A DNA stretch of 32,859 bases from Pseudomonadota bacterium (GTDB lineage: Bacteria; Myxococcota_A; UBA796; GCA-2862545), in contig CANNIZ010000054.1 in the NCBI GenBank assembly GCA_947505245.1, positions 1 through 32,859 of the forward strand, written 5' to 3'. The translations under genes and the position numbers were made by a program. The notes below the pieces were generated by a model. It was not told the DNA's origin and did no database searches. It saw nothing but the letters and a program-made list of their open reading frames with translations. Shown in pieces: positions 1 to 9,100 of this stretch (positions are counted from its first letter, which is position 1; every line of letters begins with the position of its first letter).

Positions 1-1
1 C

Positions 2-94
2 AAGCGAACGGGAAGGGCCTGCGGTATCTTCATGTCGCTGGTAGATCACGCCGCAGTTCCTCTCGTCAAGGCCCTTCTCGACTCGGATCGTTGA
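2..94 (+). CDS. Possible 3' end of an unidentified gene (partial)
   Basis: The second forward frame is open from the window edge to a TGA at 92-94 and encodes about 30 residues ending ALLDSDR. Its third codon positions are richer in G/C than those of the first frame over the same bases, which hints at coding. The fragment is too short to assign to a family. The next gene lies on the opposite strand and its stop codon sits 7 bases away, so the two would be convergent. It may equally be non-coding. Confidence 0.25.
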   Translation, partial: KRTGRACGIFMSLVDHAAVPLVKALLDSDR

Positions 95-100
95 ACGCCG

Positions 101-517
101 TCATTGATCTGCCTGCGGACAACTTGTGGATTTTTTGTGGATCGCGCCCTCGCCACTCTGAACGTCATCCGGCTCGCGCTGCGGTTCGAGGAGGGGTGCG
201 TCGGGGCGTCCACCCTGAACCAATCGCTCTTCGCGCGCGGTCCAACCGTGGCGGGCTGCCTCCCGCACGAGCTGCCAGGCAGCTTCTTTCTCGCGACCCG
301 ACCGCGCCGCCCAGGCCGCAGCCAGGTCGGGCTCGAGTTCGTCCCACTCGCGCTGCGGGTGCTCGACGCGCGAACCGTAGCCAAACGCCATCGCGCTCAA
401 CGCCGTAGCTGCGTCGAGCGGCACGGCGGGGTCAGGGCGCCACTCGCGCGCGATCGCTTCCTGGATCGTTGACCATTCGACGGGAGGGCCCAGCGGGGCT
501 TCATCTTTCTGGCTCAT
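101..517 (-). CDS. Small hypothetical protein, 138 aa
   Basis: I do not recognise a family. The chosen start is the ATG at 517, because a GGAGG sits 4 bases upstream on the minus strand (522-526). An in-frame start at 601 would add 28 residues but has no such site. The protein starts MSQKDEAP, is hydrophilic, and is rich in Ala, Glu, Arg and Trp. It has no signal peptide, membrane segment or cysteine cluster (a single Cys near the C-terminus), so a cytoplasmic location is likely. The middle (residues about 45-95) looks helical and charged. It is divergent from the recombinase gene at 765. Confidence 0.6.
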   Translation of the reverse strand: MSQKDEAPLGPPVEWSTIQEAIAREWRPDPAVPLDAATALSAMAFGYGSRVEHPQREWDELEPDLAAAWAARSGREKEAAWQLVREAARHGWTAREERLVQGGRPDAPLLEPQREPDDVQSGEGAIHKKSTSCPQADQ

Positions 518-630
518 GTGGCCTCCAGGGTGTTCGCGGTACACTCTGCGGAGATGCAGGTTCCGTGCCATCGAGGCGCGGTTCGCGTCGATTGAAGGCA
601 CTCGTCTGCCTGGTGTCAGCGGCCGACAAA

Positions 631-708
631 GACGTCCGTCGGTTCAGGATGGCGGCGTCAGGCTCGCGAGCGCCTGGGGTGACGGAGGTCGTCGGCGGGA
701 CGTCCGTC
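631..708. repeat. Short direct and inverted repeats upstream of the recombinase
   Basis: The 10-mer GACGTCCGTC occurs at 631-640 and again at 699-708. The second copy pairs with GACGGAGGTC at 681-690 (9 of 10 bases) around an 8-base loop, so it could form a hairpin. A perfect palindrome, GCTCGCGAGC, lies between them at 662-671. The cluster falls in the 247-base gap between the small hypothetical gene and the recombinase. It could hold recombinase arm sites or an operator, but in DNA this GC-rich chance repeats of this size are also plausible. Confidence 0.35.
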
Positions 709-764
709 AGGGCAACGGCCGAACGCCAGCAAATGACGGCACGGACCTTGCTCGTCCAGCGACC

Positions 765-1589
765 ATGTTGTCCAATCAGCTTTTCGATCGCTACCGTCAG
801 GAGCTCATGCTCCGGAACTACTCACCGCGCACGGCCAAATCGTACCTCGCGGCCCTGCGGGGCTACGTGCGCTTTCTCCACCCGACGCTACCTCGGGAGG
901 CGGGTGCGGACGACGTCCGGGCGTACCTGCTGCACTCGATGTCGACGGGGCTCTCACGGGCCTACGTCGACCAGGTGATCAGCGCGCTGAGGTTCCTTTA
1001 CACGGTGTTGTACCAGCGAGAGGACTTCGAGGTAGACGTCGTGCGTCCAAAGCGGGAGCACCACCTGCCTTACGTGCCGACGCGGGACGAGGTGATTCGG
1101 ATGGCAGACGCGCTGACGAATCGAAAGCACCGCCTGGCCATCCTCATGATGTACGCGACGGGAATGCGGGTATCGGAATTGACTCGAGCGCGGGTGGGGG
1201 ACGTGGAATTGGAGCGCCAGATATTCCGGGTGCGCGGAGGCAAGGGGCGTAAGGACCGCCTGACGGTCCTGCCAGCGATGCTGGAGGTCGAATTGCGGTG
1301 GCTGATGGGCGACCGGGCGACCGACGAGCCGTTGTTTCTTTCCACGACGGGGGAGCGTTGGACCACACGCAGCGTCCAGCGTGTGGTGGAGCGAGCGGCC
1401 TTGGCGGTCGGAATCGAGCGGAACATCACGCCGCACAGCCTGCGACACGCGTTCGCTACGCACCTGCTGGAGAGCGGCACCGACCTGCGCTTCATTCAGA
1501 ACCTGCTCGGGCACGCGAAGATCGAGACGACGACGCGGTACACGCGGGTTCGCGACCCGGCCACCTTGCGAATCAAGAGCCCGCTGTGA
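765..1589 (+). CDS. Tyrosine recombinase / integrase (XerC/D-like)
   Basis: This is a 274-residue site-specific DNA recombinase. Residues 1-95 form the SAM-like core-binding domain, including the typical RNYSPRT start of the domain. Residues 105-274 form the catalytic domain with the full set R135, K160, H224-x-x-R227, H250 and nucleophile Y259. The tail ends RIKSPL, as in several Xer-like families. The frame is open back to 516, but translation probably starts at the ATG at 765, because the core-binding domain begins right there and the upstream residues look like translated intergenic DNA. No clear ribosome site precedes 765. It is not obviously an integron integrase: I see no extra helix insert and no attC sites. 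It may be an orphan element recombinase; its true substrate is unknown. Confidence 0.9.
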   Translation: MLSNQLFDRYRQELMLRNYSPRTAKSYLAALRGYVRFLHPTLPREAGADDVRAYLLHSMSTGLSRAYVDQVISALRFLYTVLYQREDFEVDVVRPKREHHLPYVPTRDEVIRMADALTNRKHRLAILMMYATGMRVSELTRARVGDVELERQIFRVRGGKGRKDRLTVLPAMLEVELRWLMGDRATDEPLFLSTTGERWTTRSVQRVVERAALAVGIERNITPHSLRHAFATHLLESGTDLRFIQNLLGHAKIETTTRYTRVRDPATLRIKSPL

Positions 1590-1648
1590 CGCGCACGCGG
1601 CGAGCGAATGGCGCCAGCGACGGGTAGAGTGGGTCCGGAGGCGAAGCG

Positions 1649-2215
1649 ATGCACGCGATGTTGGCCCTTGCGTTTCTGGTGGGGTGTCCCGAGGACGACA
1701 CCGACGCGAACGACACGGACACGGCGGACACCGACGTGACCGACGCGTGCTCGGACCCCGTCGCGCCGCCGGTGCAGCAGGCGGTAGCGGTGTTGAGCGG
1801 CGAGCTGACCTCGTTCAGCGGCTGCGGAGACGTGGTGTTTTACGCGATGGACGCGGACTCGCTGCTCCTGGTCGTCCACGTGAACAACGCGCTCGCAGAC
1901 GCGGAAGCGGTGTGCCCGACGGGACCGGTGACGACGGTGTACGAACTGCCTGACGGCGCGATCACCGTTGGTCTTGATCAGGGCACGTTCTTGCACGGAC
2001 CGTGCACCGGCGAGCAGCCCCCGGACGAGCCGGTGGTCGAGCAGCACTACGACGCGATCGGTGGCACGGCGACGTTGACGATCTGGCCGGCGGAATCAGG
2101 CGGCATGGCCGATCTCGACTTGGCGAATGTGGTCCTGCACCCCGCGACCGGCGACGATGTGACGGTCGCGAACGTGGGCTGGGTTGGAATTGGCGTAGGC
2201 TTCTACCCGCCGTAA
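1649..2215 (+). CDS. Small predicted lipoprotein, 188 aa
   Basis: Predicted lipid-anchored envelope protein. The first 13 residues, MHAMLALAFLVGC, form a very short signal ending in the lipobox LVGC. An Asp/Thr linker follows (residues about 15-32), typical of myxobacterial-type lipoproteins, and then a beta-rich domain of about 150 residues with four cysteines. GGAGG at 1637-1641, 7 bases before the ATG at 1649, supports this start over the in-frame ATG 9 bases later. It lies 59 bases after the recombinase on the same strand, and its stop is 14 bases from the convergent gene ending at 2230. Function unknown. Confidence 0.75.
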   Translation: MHAMLALAFLVGCPEDDTDANDTDTADTDVTDACSDPVAPPVQQAVAVLSGELTSFSGCGDVVFYAMDADSLLLVVHVNNALADAEAVCPTGPVTTVYELPDGAITVGLDQGTFLHGPCTGEQPPDEPVVEQHYDAIGGTATLTIWPAESGGMADLDLANVVLHPATGDDVTVANVGWVGIGVGFYPP

Positions 2216-2229
2216 GCCGCGAGGGTGCG

Positions 2230-3786
2230 CTACCGGACGAGGTCGACGGGGCCCTGGACAGCGTGCACGAAGTCGACGACGAGGGTTTGACCGTCGTCGA
2301 CGGGCACGCGCCGGAGCTGATGGCGAGCGACGGTGACCTCGGTGAACAGGCCGGTGAAGTCGTAGTTTGCGTCCAGGGTGAGCTCGGACGGCGGCAGTCC
2401 AGCCGTCATCGCGGGCGTGAGTACGAGGCGACCTGCGGCGTCATCCCCTCGGGCGACGAGCCGCGCGACCTCGGCCCACCAGCCCGTCGAGGGATCCGTG
2501 ACCGACGTGTCGTAGACGTGGACCTCGAGAGCGAGGAACGAGGGATCGTCCTGCGGCGCGCCGGGATCCCACGTGATCGTGAGGTCGGTGGACAGGTCGA
2601 ACACCTCGGCGCCGCTCATCAAATCGGGCACGAGGCCGGTGAGCTGCTGCACGCCGGTGACGTCGCCGCGCACAGTGGCGTCGGACTCCAGGCGGCGCGT
2701 GCTGACCGTGTACGTTGCGCCGAACGGCACGTCGCCGCCGCCGGGCCAGCGGTCGATGTCGGGGAGGAATTGGCCAGAGTATTCGTCGTAGCCGAGCGTG
2801 ACGCCCGACGCGTCGCCGATCACGGCGCCGGGTTCGGTAGCGATGACGGTAGCGCCGCCGAAGATCCCCTCGGTGACGTAGGTCCCGCCGTCCTCTTCGA
2901 TCGAATACCAGAGGTCGAGCGAGGTCCACGCGGAAGGGTCGCCGTCGACCAGCAGCCGATCGCCGTCCGCTCCGACCACGTTTACGGTCTCGACGCACAC
3001 CGCTTCGTCGTCGACGTATCCGGTCACGTAGGGCGCGGAGACGTCGGTGACGTCCGCCTCCCAGGAGTAGTACGTGTGCCGCAGCGCGCTGCGCTCGGCG
3101 ATCCAGTCGAGGTCGCGCTGAAAGTCGCGCGGCGTCGTGAGCGCGACGCTGCCGTCGAATGGCAGGTACTTGGGGAACGCGCCGGGGGCGGGCGGCAGGG
3201 CGTCGCCGCGACCGTACACGCGCGCCTGGCCGACGGGCGGTAGGGCTGCGAGCGCACCAGCGAGCGACATCTCGCCGGCGTACCCGGGCTGGCCGCCGGA
3301 GCCCTCCCACGCCGCGGCGTCGACGAGGCCCATCTCCAGGCCGCACCACACGACCGCGCCGTAGTCGTCCACGGCGGGATCGTAGCCCCACGCCTCGATC
3401 GGGCAGTCGACCACGGTGACCGCGGCGCTCATGCCCTCATCGGCGACGAAGTCTCCGGTGTTGCGCACGTACGTGAACGCGTCGTCCAGCCGCCCGACGC
3501 CGCGATCAGAAGCGACGGCGACCTCGACAGGACCACCGCTCGCGACGAACGACGGGACGCGCACGTGGAGCTCGGAGTCGGTCGCGGACAACACGGTCGC
3601 GTTGCGGGTGCCGAACACGACGGTGGTGACGTCGGCGAGGCGCGAGCCGGCGATCACGACCTCGTCACCGCCGGCGACGCCCTCGACCGACGCGGGCGTG
3701 ACGCCCGACACGATCGGCGCCGCGGCCGGATCGGGGAAGTAGTCCGGGAAGGCGCCACCGCCGCAGGCGACGAGGAAGTGGATCAT
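2230..3786 (-). CDS. IPT/TIG-domain lipoprotein, 518 aa
   Basis: Predicted surface or periplasmic lipoprotein and last gene of the five-gene envelope operon. It starts MIHFLVAC, which would be an extremely short lipoprotein signal with Cys at position 8, followed by GGGAFPDYF. Residues about 24-107 match an IPT/TIG immunoglobulin-like domain (PIVSGVTPASVEGVAGG through DDAFTYV). The remaining 400 residues are beta-rich and of unknown function. Its C-terminal part carries an LTITWDP segment followed by a beta-rich stretch, a layout also seen in the broken upstream gene. The ATG overlaps the upstream stop as ATGA (3783-3786) with no ribosome site of its own, so translation is probably coupled. 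Confidence 0.75.
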   Translation of the reverse strand: MIHFLVACGGGAFPDYFPDPAAAPIVSGVTPASVEGVAGGDEVVIAGSRLADVTTVVFGTRNATVLSATDSELHVRVPSFVASGGPVEVAVASDRGVGRLDDAFTYVRNTGDFVADEGMSAAVTVVDCPIEAWGYDPAVDDYGAVVWCGLEMGLVDAAAWEGSGGQPGYAGEMSLAGALAALPPVGQARVYGRGDALPPAPGAFPKYLPFDGSVALTTPRDFQRDLDWIAERSALRHTYYSWEADVTDVSAPYVTGYVDDEAVCVETVNVVGADGDRLLVDGDPSAWTSLDLWYSIEEDGGTYVTEGIFGGATVIATEPGAVIGDASGVTLGYDEYSGQFLPDIDRWPGGGDVPFGATYTVSTRRLESDATVRGDVTGVQQLTGLVPDLMSGAEVFDLSTDLTITWDPGAPQDDPSFLALEVHVYDTSVTDPSTGWWAEVARLVARGDDAAGRLVLTPAMTAGLPPSELTLDANYDFTGLFTEVTVARHQLRRVPVDDGQTLVVDFVHAVQGPVDLVR

Positions 3787-4451
3787 GGCAGGCCCGGAGG
3801 CGCGTCCAAGCGCGTGACGATGGTGTCGCTCGTGCGCGTGCGCACGCCGTTCAAGGGCGCACGTTTGCCGTTGTAGGTGAGCGCGTCAGGCACGAACAGC
3901 GTGCCCTCCAGGCGACGGCCCACCGTCAGGACGGCGCCGTTCACGTTGTACGGTGGCACGGCGAGCAGCAGCAGCTCGAGGTGCTCGCGGGTGAGCGTGA
4001 ACTCGCCGGTGTCCGGCACGGTGCAGGTGACCTCGCCGGCCGACAGCCAGCTGCTACCTTCGTCGGCGGTGCACCAGCGCGGCGAATCGGGATCCTCTGA
4101 GTCCTCGGCTTCGCAGTGAAAGCCGGGGTCGCAGGAGGTGCAGCCGTCGCACGGGGTCTCGAGCCCGGACGCGAGCAGACGAACCGAGACGGTGACCGCC
4201 TGCGCCGACGAAGAGGGTTCCCACGTGATCGTCGTGTCACCCGCCCACGGACCGGTGAACCGGACGTCGTCGACCACGTCCTCGCCGACATAGACGCCGT
4301 CGGTGTCGTAGCCGTGGTGCGGCGGGCGGACGACGTCGCCGTTCACGCGCAGGCCCGTGATCGGGTGGGGGAACGCGAGCGAGCCGGTGAACGGCGCGGG
4401 GATCGCGCCGATCGTCGCTTCGGGCGCCTGGATGGACCCCGGGAACGACAC
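3783..4451 (-). CDS. C-terminal fragment of the interrupted lipoprotein, possible restart
   Basis: The frame downstream of the TAG is open for 287 codons. The first usable start codon I noted is a GTG at 4451, giving 222 residues beginning VSFPGSIQAPEA. That start has no export signal and no obvious ribosome site, and about 64 residues of clearly coding sequence lie upstream of it, so it is unlikely to be a true gene start. The fragment carries a Cys-rich stretch (about residues 90-125) and a C-terminal beta domain. Confidence 0.35.
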   Translation of the reverse strand: MSFPGSIQAPEATIGAIPAPFTGSLAFPHPITGLRVNGDVVRPPHHGYDTDGVYVGEDVVDDVRFTGPWAGDTTITWEPSSSAQAVTVSVRLLASGLETPCDGCTSCDPGFHCEAEDSEDPDSPRWCTADEGSSWLSAGEVTCTVPDTGEFTLTREHLELLLLAVPPYNVNGAVLTVGRRLEGTLFVPDALTYNGKRAPLNGVRTRTSDTIVTRLDAPPGLP

Positions 4452-4643
4452 GCTCGCGGTGGCACCCGGCCAGAACGTGGCGGCGAGGTTCGCGTTGCCG
4501 GGCGCGATGTCCGCGATGGGAGCGCCGCCGTAGGCGACGTACCACGACTCGCCGGCGGGGCGCGGGTGCGCTGCAGGGTCGCGCAGCAGCCGCAGGACGT
4601 CGCCGTCGGGCCCGGTGATCGCGATGGCGTCACCGACGTCGAC

Positions 4644-5018
4644 CTACTCCGACGACGGACCGGGCGTGAAGTCGACGTCGATCGACGTGACGCACTCGAC
4701 CGCGTCCGACGCGTCGGGTCCGGGCGGGAACGCGTACGAGCCGCGCGCCCACGAGGTGTTCGCCGGGTAGCCGAACGCCGCGTACGGCAACACGAACGAC
4801 AGCCCGTCTGAGCGCGGCGCGTCGCTGCCGCCGAACGCCGCGAGCCCGAGGTTCGTGCCCCACAGGTGGACGCGCGACACCTCGACGAGGCCGCCCAACA
4901 CGGACGCCTCGGGCAGCACGTGGTCAAGCTGCGAGCCCGTGCCGTAGACATGGACATCGTAGCTGTCGGTCGGTCGGTAGCAGCCCGACAGGGCCATGAC
5001 AGCGACGAGCGTCCACAT
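4644..5018 (-). CDS. N-terminal lipoprotein fragment, 124 aa, as written
   Basis: This is what is translated if the TAG at 4644-4646 is real. It has the lipobox LSGC with Cys at position 13, then a beta-rich domain ending DFTPGPSSE. The ATG at 5018-5016 overlaps the upstream TGA (5020-5018) by one base as TGATG, a typical coupling junction. There are no basic residues before the hydrophobic signal. The product would be a truncated but still secretable lipoprotein; see the pseudogene entry for the full frame. Confidence 0.55.
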   Translation of the reverse strand: MWTLVAVMALSGCYRPTDSYDVHVYGTGSQLDHVLPEASVLGGLVEVSRVHLWGTNLGLAAFGGSDAPRSDGLSFVLPYAAFGYPANTSWARGSYAFPPGPDASDAVECVTSIDVDFTPGPSSE

Positions 5019-6058
5019 CAGCTGGCCGTGCACTTTTCTTTGAGGTGCCCGTCGATGCCGTTCATGTCGCCTTCCCAGGTGCCGCTGCCGATGGCCTTCT
5101 GGAGCTCGAGGCGGATCCCCTTGCAGTGGTACACCTTCGGGTGATCGCCGGTCCCGATGGTGAGGTCCATGTCGGCGAGGTACAGCGCTGTGAGGGACTG
5201 CTTCCCGTCGATGAGGTTCCAGTTGTACACGGGGCCCGCGGGCGCCGACAGCTTCGAGAACGCGGCCGGCGGCGGGCCGTTGCTCTGACCGGCTTCGTCG
5301 CGCTCGATCTTCGCGGTCATGGCCGCGATCAAGGCCTCGGCGTCGCCGGCGTTCTGCAGGATCGCCTCCCCCTCGTTGTATTCGCCCTCGAGCTCGATCT
5401 GGTATTGTGCGGCCGTGGTGTGGCCCTGGAAGCCGCTCAGCGGCGTGGTGTTCATGCTCGTCATGAAGGCGTCGGCCTTGGTGGCGAATGCAGGCGCGGC
5501 GTTTGCCGCTGCGGGCGCTTCGAGCTTGAGCAGGGCCTGGCCGAGCGGAGCGCCGGTGACGAACCACAGGCGTTCTTCGGTGAGCTTGCCGTCGGCGTCG
5601 TAGATCATCTTCCCGGTGGCGACGAGCTTGTCGTAGTGGACGGCAAAGGCGACGTCTTCGGCGGTTGTCGCCTCGAACAGAGCGAGGTTGATGCCCGAAT
5701 CGATCACCTTCGTCGTGACGGACGTCTGGGTGCCGAACGTCCCGTTGCCCGCGATCTCTCCGATGAATTGGTTCGGCCAGTTGGTGGTCTCGCCATATGC
5801 GGGTGCCGTGCCCTTCGGGTAGCTGTTTGCGACGACGATCAGGCCGTGCTGGAGCTTGCCCCAGTCGCTCGCCCACAGCGTGGCGAACGGCGTGGTCGAG
5901 GTAAACTTGATCGACACGTCGCCGAAGCGATCGATCGGAGCGCTCGTGACGGTCTTTCCGTCGATCATGAACGTGGTCGTGGCGCCCGCTTTTGCGACGT
6001 CGCTCCACGCGAGGGCCACTCCGAAAGCTAGAATAGTCGCACCAAATCGCTGCATCAT
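5018..6058 (-). CDS. Secreted protein of unknown function, 346 aa
   Basis: I do not recognise a family. The start at ATG 6058 is favoured by GGGAG at 6067-6071, 8 bases upstream, and by the signal peptide it yields: MMQRFGATILAF... ending AKA before Gly (about 24 residues). A longer start at 6118 would overlap the end of the gene above and bury this signal. The mature protein is probably periplasmic. Two cysteines lie near the C-terminus (in YHCKGI and EKCTAS) and could form a disulfide. The middle (residues about 180-230) is Ala-rich. It is the third gene of the operon, 53 bases after the large fusion gene, and its TGA overlaps the next ATG. Confidence 0.7.
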   Translation of the reverse strand: MMQRFGATILAFGVALAWSDVAKAGATTTFMIDGKTVTSAPIDRFGDVSIKFTSTTPFATLWASDWGKLQHGLIVVANSYPKGTAPAYGETTNWPNQFIGEIAGNGTFGTQTSVTTKVIDSGINLALFEATTAEDVAFAVHYDKLVATGKMIYDADGKLTEERLWFVTGAPLGQALLKLEAPAAANAAPAFATKADAFMTSMNTTPLSGFQGHTTAAQYQIELEGEYNEGEAILQNAGDAEALIAAMTAKIERDEAGQSNGPPPAAFSKLSAPAGPVYNWNLIDGKQSLTALYLADMDLTIGTGDHPKVYHCKGIRLELQKAIGSGTWEGDMNGIDGHLKEKCTAS

Positions 6059-6111
6059 GGCCGTGGCTCCCGAGTGTGGGCGGGACCCTACCACGCACGG
6101 AAAGCGGGCCG

Positions 6112-9100
6112 TTACCATCCCGTCCCCAGGCCCAGGTACACGCGCAGCGTGGGCGGTTCGACCTCGGTGGAGAGCTCGGACTTCGCGTCGCGGGCGACGG
6201 CGCTCTGGATCAGATCGGCGTTGACGTCGCCGTAGCCGGCGGTGGGCTGAAACCCGTACGCGACCTTCAGGAAGCTGTCCCAGTCCCAGTCGTCCCAGAT
6301 CATCTGCCGCACGCGCAATTCGAGGCCGACGTCGTTGAGCACGTAGTTCTTGCGCCCGGCGACGCTATTTTTTGACGCGTAGTCGAGGAACGGGATCTCG
6401 CGGCGCACGGATCCGTCGGCGTCGGGGACGACGCTGTAGCCTTCGAGGTGCGACGGCCCTTCCACCCGGTAGCTCCACACGTTGCCCGCGGTGCCGAACG
6501 CCTGCAGGTAGACGGACTCGGTGTACACGGGCCCGGTCTTGAGGTTCAGGTCGCGCGCGAGCGGAATGCGGTACGACGCGTTCGCCATCAACATCGTCTC
6601 GCCGTACAACGACCAGCCCTCGAAGCCGGCGAACTGCACGTTGTTGCCGATCGTGCCGCTGCCCCAGTCGTAGGGGTGCTTTCCGCCCGCGATGAACTCG
6701 TCCCAGCCCATCACGTTCTTGTCGATGTAGCCCGCGGTGAAGTCGAGCTGCAGCGTGTGGCGACCGGCGATCGCGATGAACTCGGACCAGTCGACCTGCA
6801 CGCGACTGAAGCCGTACTTGTCCATCCGCTGCCCGTCGTCGACCACGGCGCCGGCGAGGTCGTTGTCGAGCAGTCGGGTGAAGCGGCGGTCGAGCGCGAC
6901 CGTGACGTGGCGACCGCCCTGCGGGTTGATCCACCCGTCCTGGTTGAACCCGCTCGTGTCCCACTCGGCCATCACGCCCACGCCCGCGTTCAACACGTAC
7001 GGCGCCCAGTGCGCGCCGTCGCCGGTCTCGCGGAACGCGTAGCGATCGGCGTCGGCGCCGACCATCAGCCACAACGTGTCGTTCAGGTAGCGGCTCACGT
7101 ACAGCCAGGCGTCGTCGCTCACCTGCTCGTACTTGAGGTCGACGGTGTAGGTGTCACCTGTCGTGGCGGGGAGGCCGTCGAGATCGTCCTGGTAGGAGTA
7201 CGCGCTCTTGTACGCGTAGCGCGAGTATCCGACGTCGATCGTCGGCCAGAACATGTCGTTCGTGTAGTCGAGCGAGAGGTACGTGTCCTTGCCGACGGAG
7301 AAGTCAAAGCCGAGGTAGTGCTTCTCCGTGTAGTCGGCGAGGATTGCGCCCGCGCCAAGCTCGACGTTCTTGTCGGAGAGGCGCAGCGAGGGCCACGCGC
7401 TGAACGGCTGCAGCGTGTTCTTCGGCGAGGGTGCGACGCTCAACGCGCGCACCTCCGGCAGCACGGGGGCGACGTACGGAGGCGCGTCGCAGCCGGCGAC
7501 GGGGCAGACGCCGACGTAGTCGACGACGACGTCCTTCAGCTCCTTCGCGTTGACGGCGAAATTGCGGAACCCGTGCCCGGTGACGCCGGTGTAGAACAGG
7601 TGCCCTTCAGCGCTGGGGACGGGCGCGTAGGCGCCGCCGAGCACGTTTGTTTGCTGGCGCACCTCCCGCGTCGCGAGGTCGAGCGTGTAGATGTCGAACT
7701 TGCCGTAGTCCGGCGCGTCGCCGGCGCGATCGCTCGCGAACCACACGCGGCCGTGCGCGTCGAAGATCGGGTCGAACTCGTCCGCTTCCGAGCGCGTGAG
7801 CGGCGTCCACGTCGCGGTCGCGACCTCGTACAGCCACAGGTCGGCGTCGTGGTCCTGGAACAGGCTCGTGAGCAGGAACCGGCCGTCGGGCGACCAGTCG
7901 ATGCCGTTCATCTGCGTGCCGTCGCCCCAGTCGGACAGGCGCTTCGGGTCGCTGCCGTCGGCGCTGACGGTCCACAGGTCCTGCGTGCCGTCGCCGTAGC
8001 GGATGAAGGCGATCGACTTCCCGTCGGGCGAATACGCGCCCTCCGTCGCGCGCACGGTGTTCGGGAGATCGTCGCACGTGACGTGCAGATCGTCCTTCTT
8101 CTCCGTCCAGCTGCACACCTCGAGCACGGGCCAGTGGTTGCCGGGGTCGTGGTACAGGCCGAGGGCGGCGAGCGCGTCGGGGACGTGCCCCTCGGTGCCG
8201 GTGACGAGCAGCTTCGTCGAGTCGGGCGAGAAGTCGGGCCGCATCTCGGCGCCGTCCGGGTAGCCCTCGGGGTGCACGTCGTTCCACGCGGCGCGCGTGG
8301 AGTCGGGCTTCCACGGCCGGTACCCGGAGACAGGTCCCCACTCGCCGGGCTTGATCTTCTGCAGTAGCTGACCGCTCTCGAACCACGTGAAGAACTGCTC
8401 GTCCGGCGAGATCGCACCCGTCTGGTACCAGGCCTCGCCCTCCTGATCGAGCTCCTCCTTCTTCGCGTTCCACGACAGCTTGTCCCAGTCCGGCCCGCCT
8501 TTCTCGTAGGCGGGCTGCGTCATTGCGAGCTCGTGACCGGCGACGAGGCCGCCCGCTTCGGTGCGGTTGCGCTGCTTGAGGTAGTGCGCCGTGAGGTCGG
8601 CCTTCCACGCCTCGTGCAGCGTGTGCATGTCCTCGCCGGTGGCCTGCTTCACGACCGCGTCCCAGGACCAATGGAAGTGGTCGTGGCTGATCGTCGCCAT
8701 CGCGGAGACCACGTCCCGATCGAAGCGATCCTTCAACCACAGGTTGAACGCGTAGCCGTTGTTGTACCCGCGCTCGCCCTCCATGCCTTCCGTGTGGACG
8801 CGGCTCGTCCACTCGGCCTCGCTAGGCAGGCGATCTTCGAGCACGGTCATGCGCAGGAACGCGTCGCGCGACGAGCCCCACTTGTTCTCGCCGGCCTGGT
8901 GGCTCCAGTACTCGGCGCCGCCTTCGGCCCACCAGAACGGCGTGTGCGCGCTCATCGTCAGGTCGGTGGCGACGTCGAAGTTCACCGACGGCTTCGGGTG
9001 CAGGCCCCAGCGCCGCAGCCACTCCTCGTCTTCGAGCAGGCCGCCCGCCTGGAAGCCCGTGAGGTCCTCGCTGTACGGCAGGTACGCCTTGAGCGAGATC

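Larger units (their letters stand above)
3783..5018 (-). pseudogene. Lipoprotein gene interrupted by an in-frame TAG at 4644-4646
   Basis: One reading frame runs from the ATG at 5018 to the TGA at 3783-3785 (412 codons) and is broken only by TAG at codon 125 (4644-4646). Before it lies a lipoprotein start, MWTLVAVMALSGC, and about 110 residues. After it the same frame continues at once with VDVGDAIAITGPDGDVLRLL and on to a Cys-rich segment (CDGCTSCDPGFHC) and a C-terminal beta region. The bases between TAG and the next start codon have clear coding character, so this was one protein. A single substitution (for example from GAG, TAC, TGG or TCG) explains it. Both neighbours overlap its ends (TGATG at 5018, ATGA at 3786), as expected for an operon gene. 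Alternatives are a sequencing error, or two separate genes. Confidence 0.75.

Noticed and set aside
516..764. N-terminal extension of the recombinase, as the frame is open from 516
   Set aside because: The residues have no similarity to recombinase domains, and the core-binding domain begins at the ATG at 765.
765..1589. Integron integrase
   Set aside because: No attC-like sites or cassette array follow, and the integron-specific extra segment is not visible; the sequence is closer to Xer-like recombinases.
3783..5018. Genome-wide recoding of TAG
   Set aside because: Several intact genes in the window end in TAG at the expected protein end, so TAG acts as a stop here.
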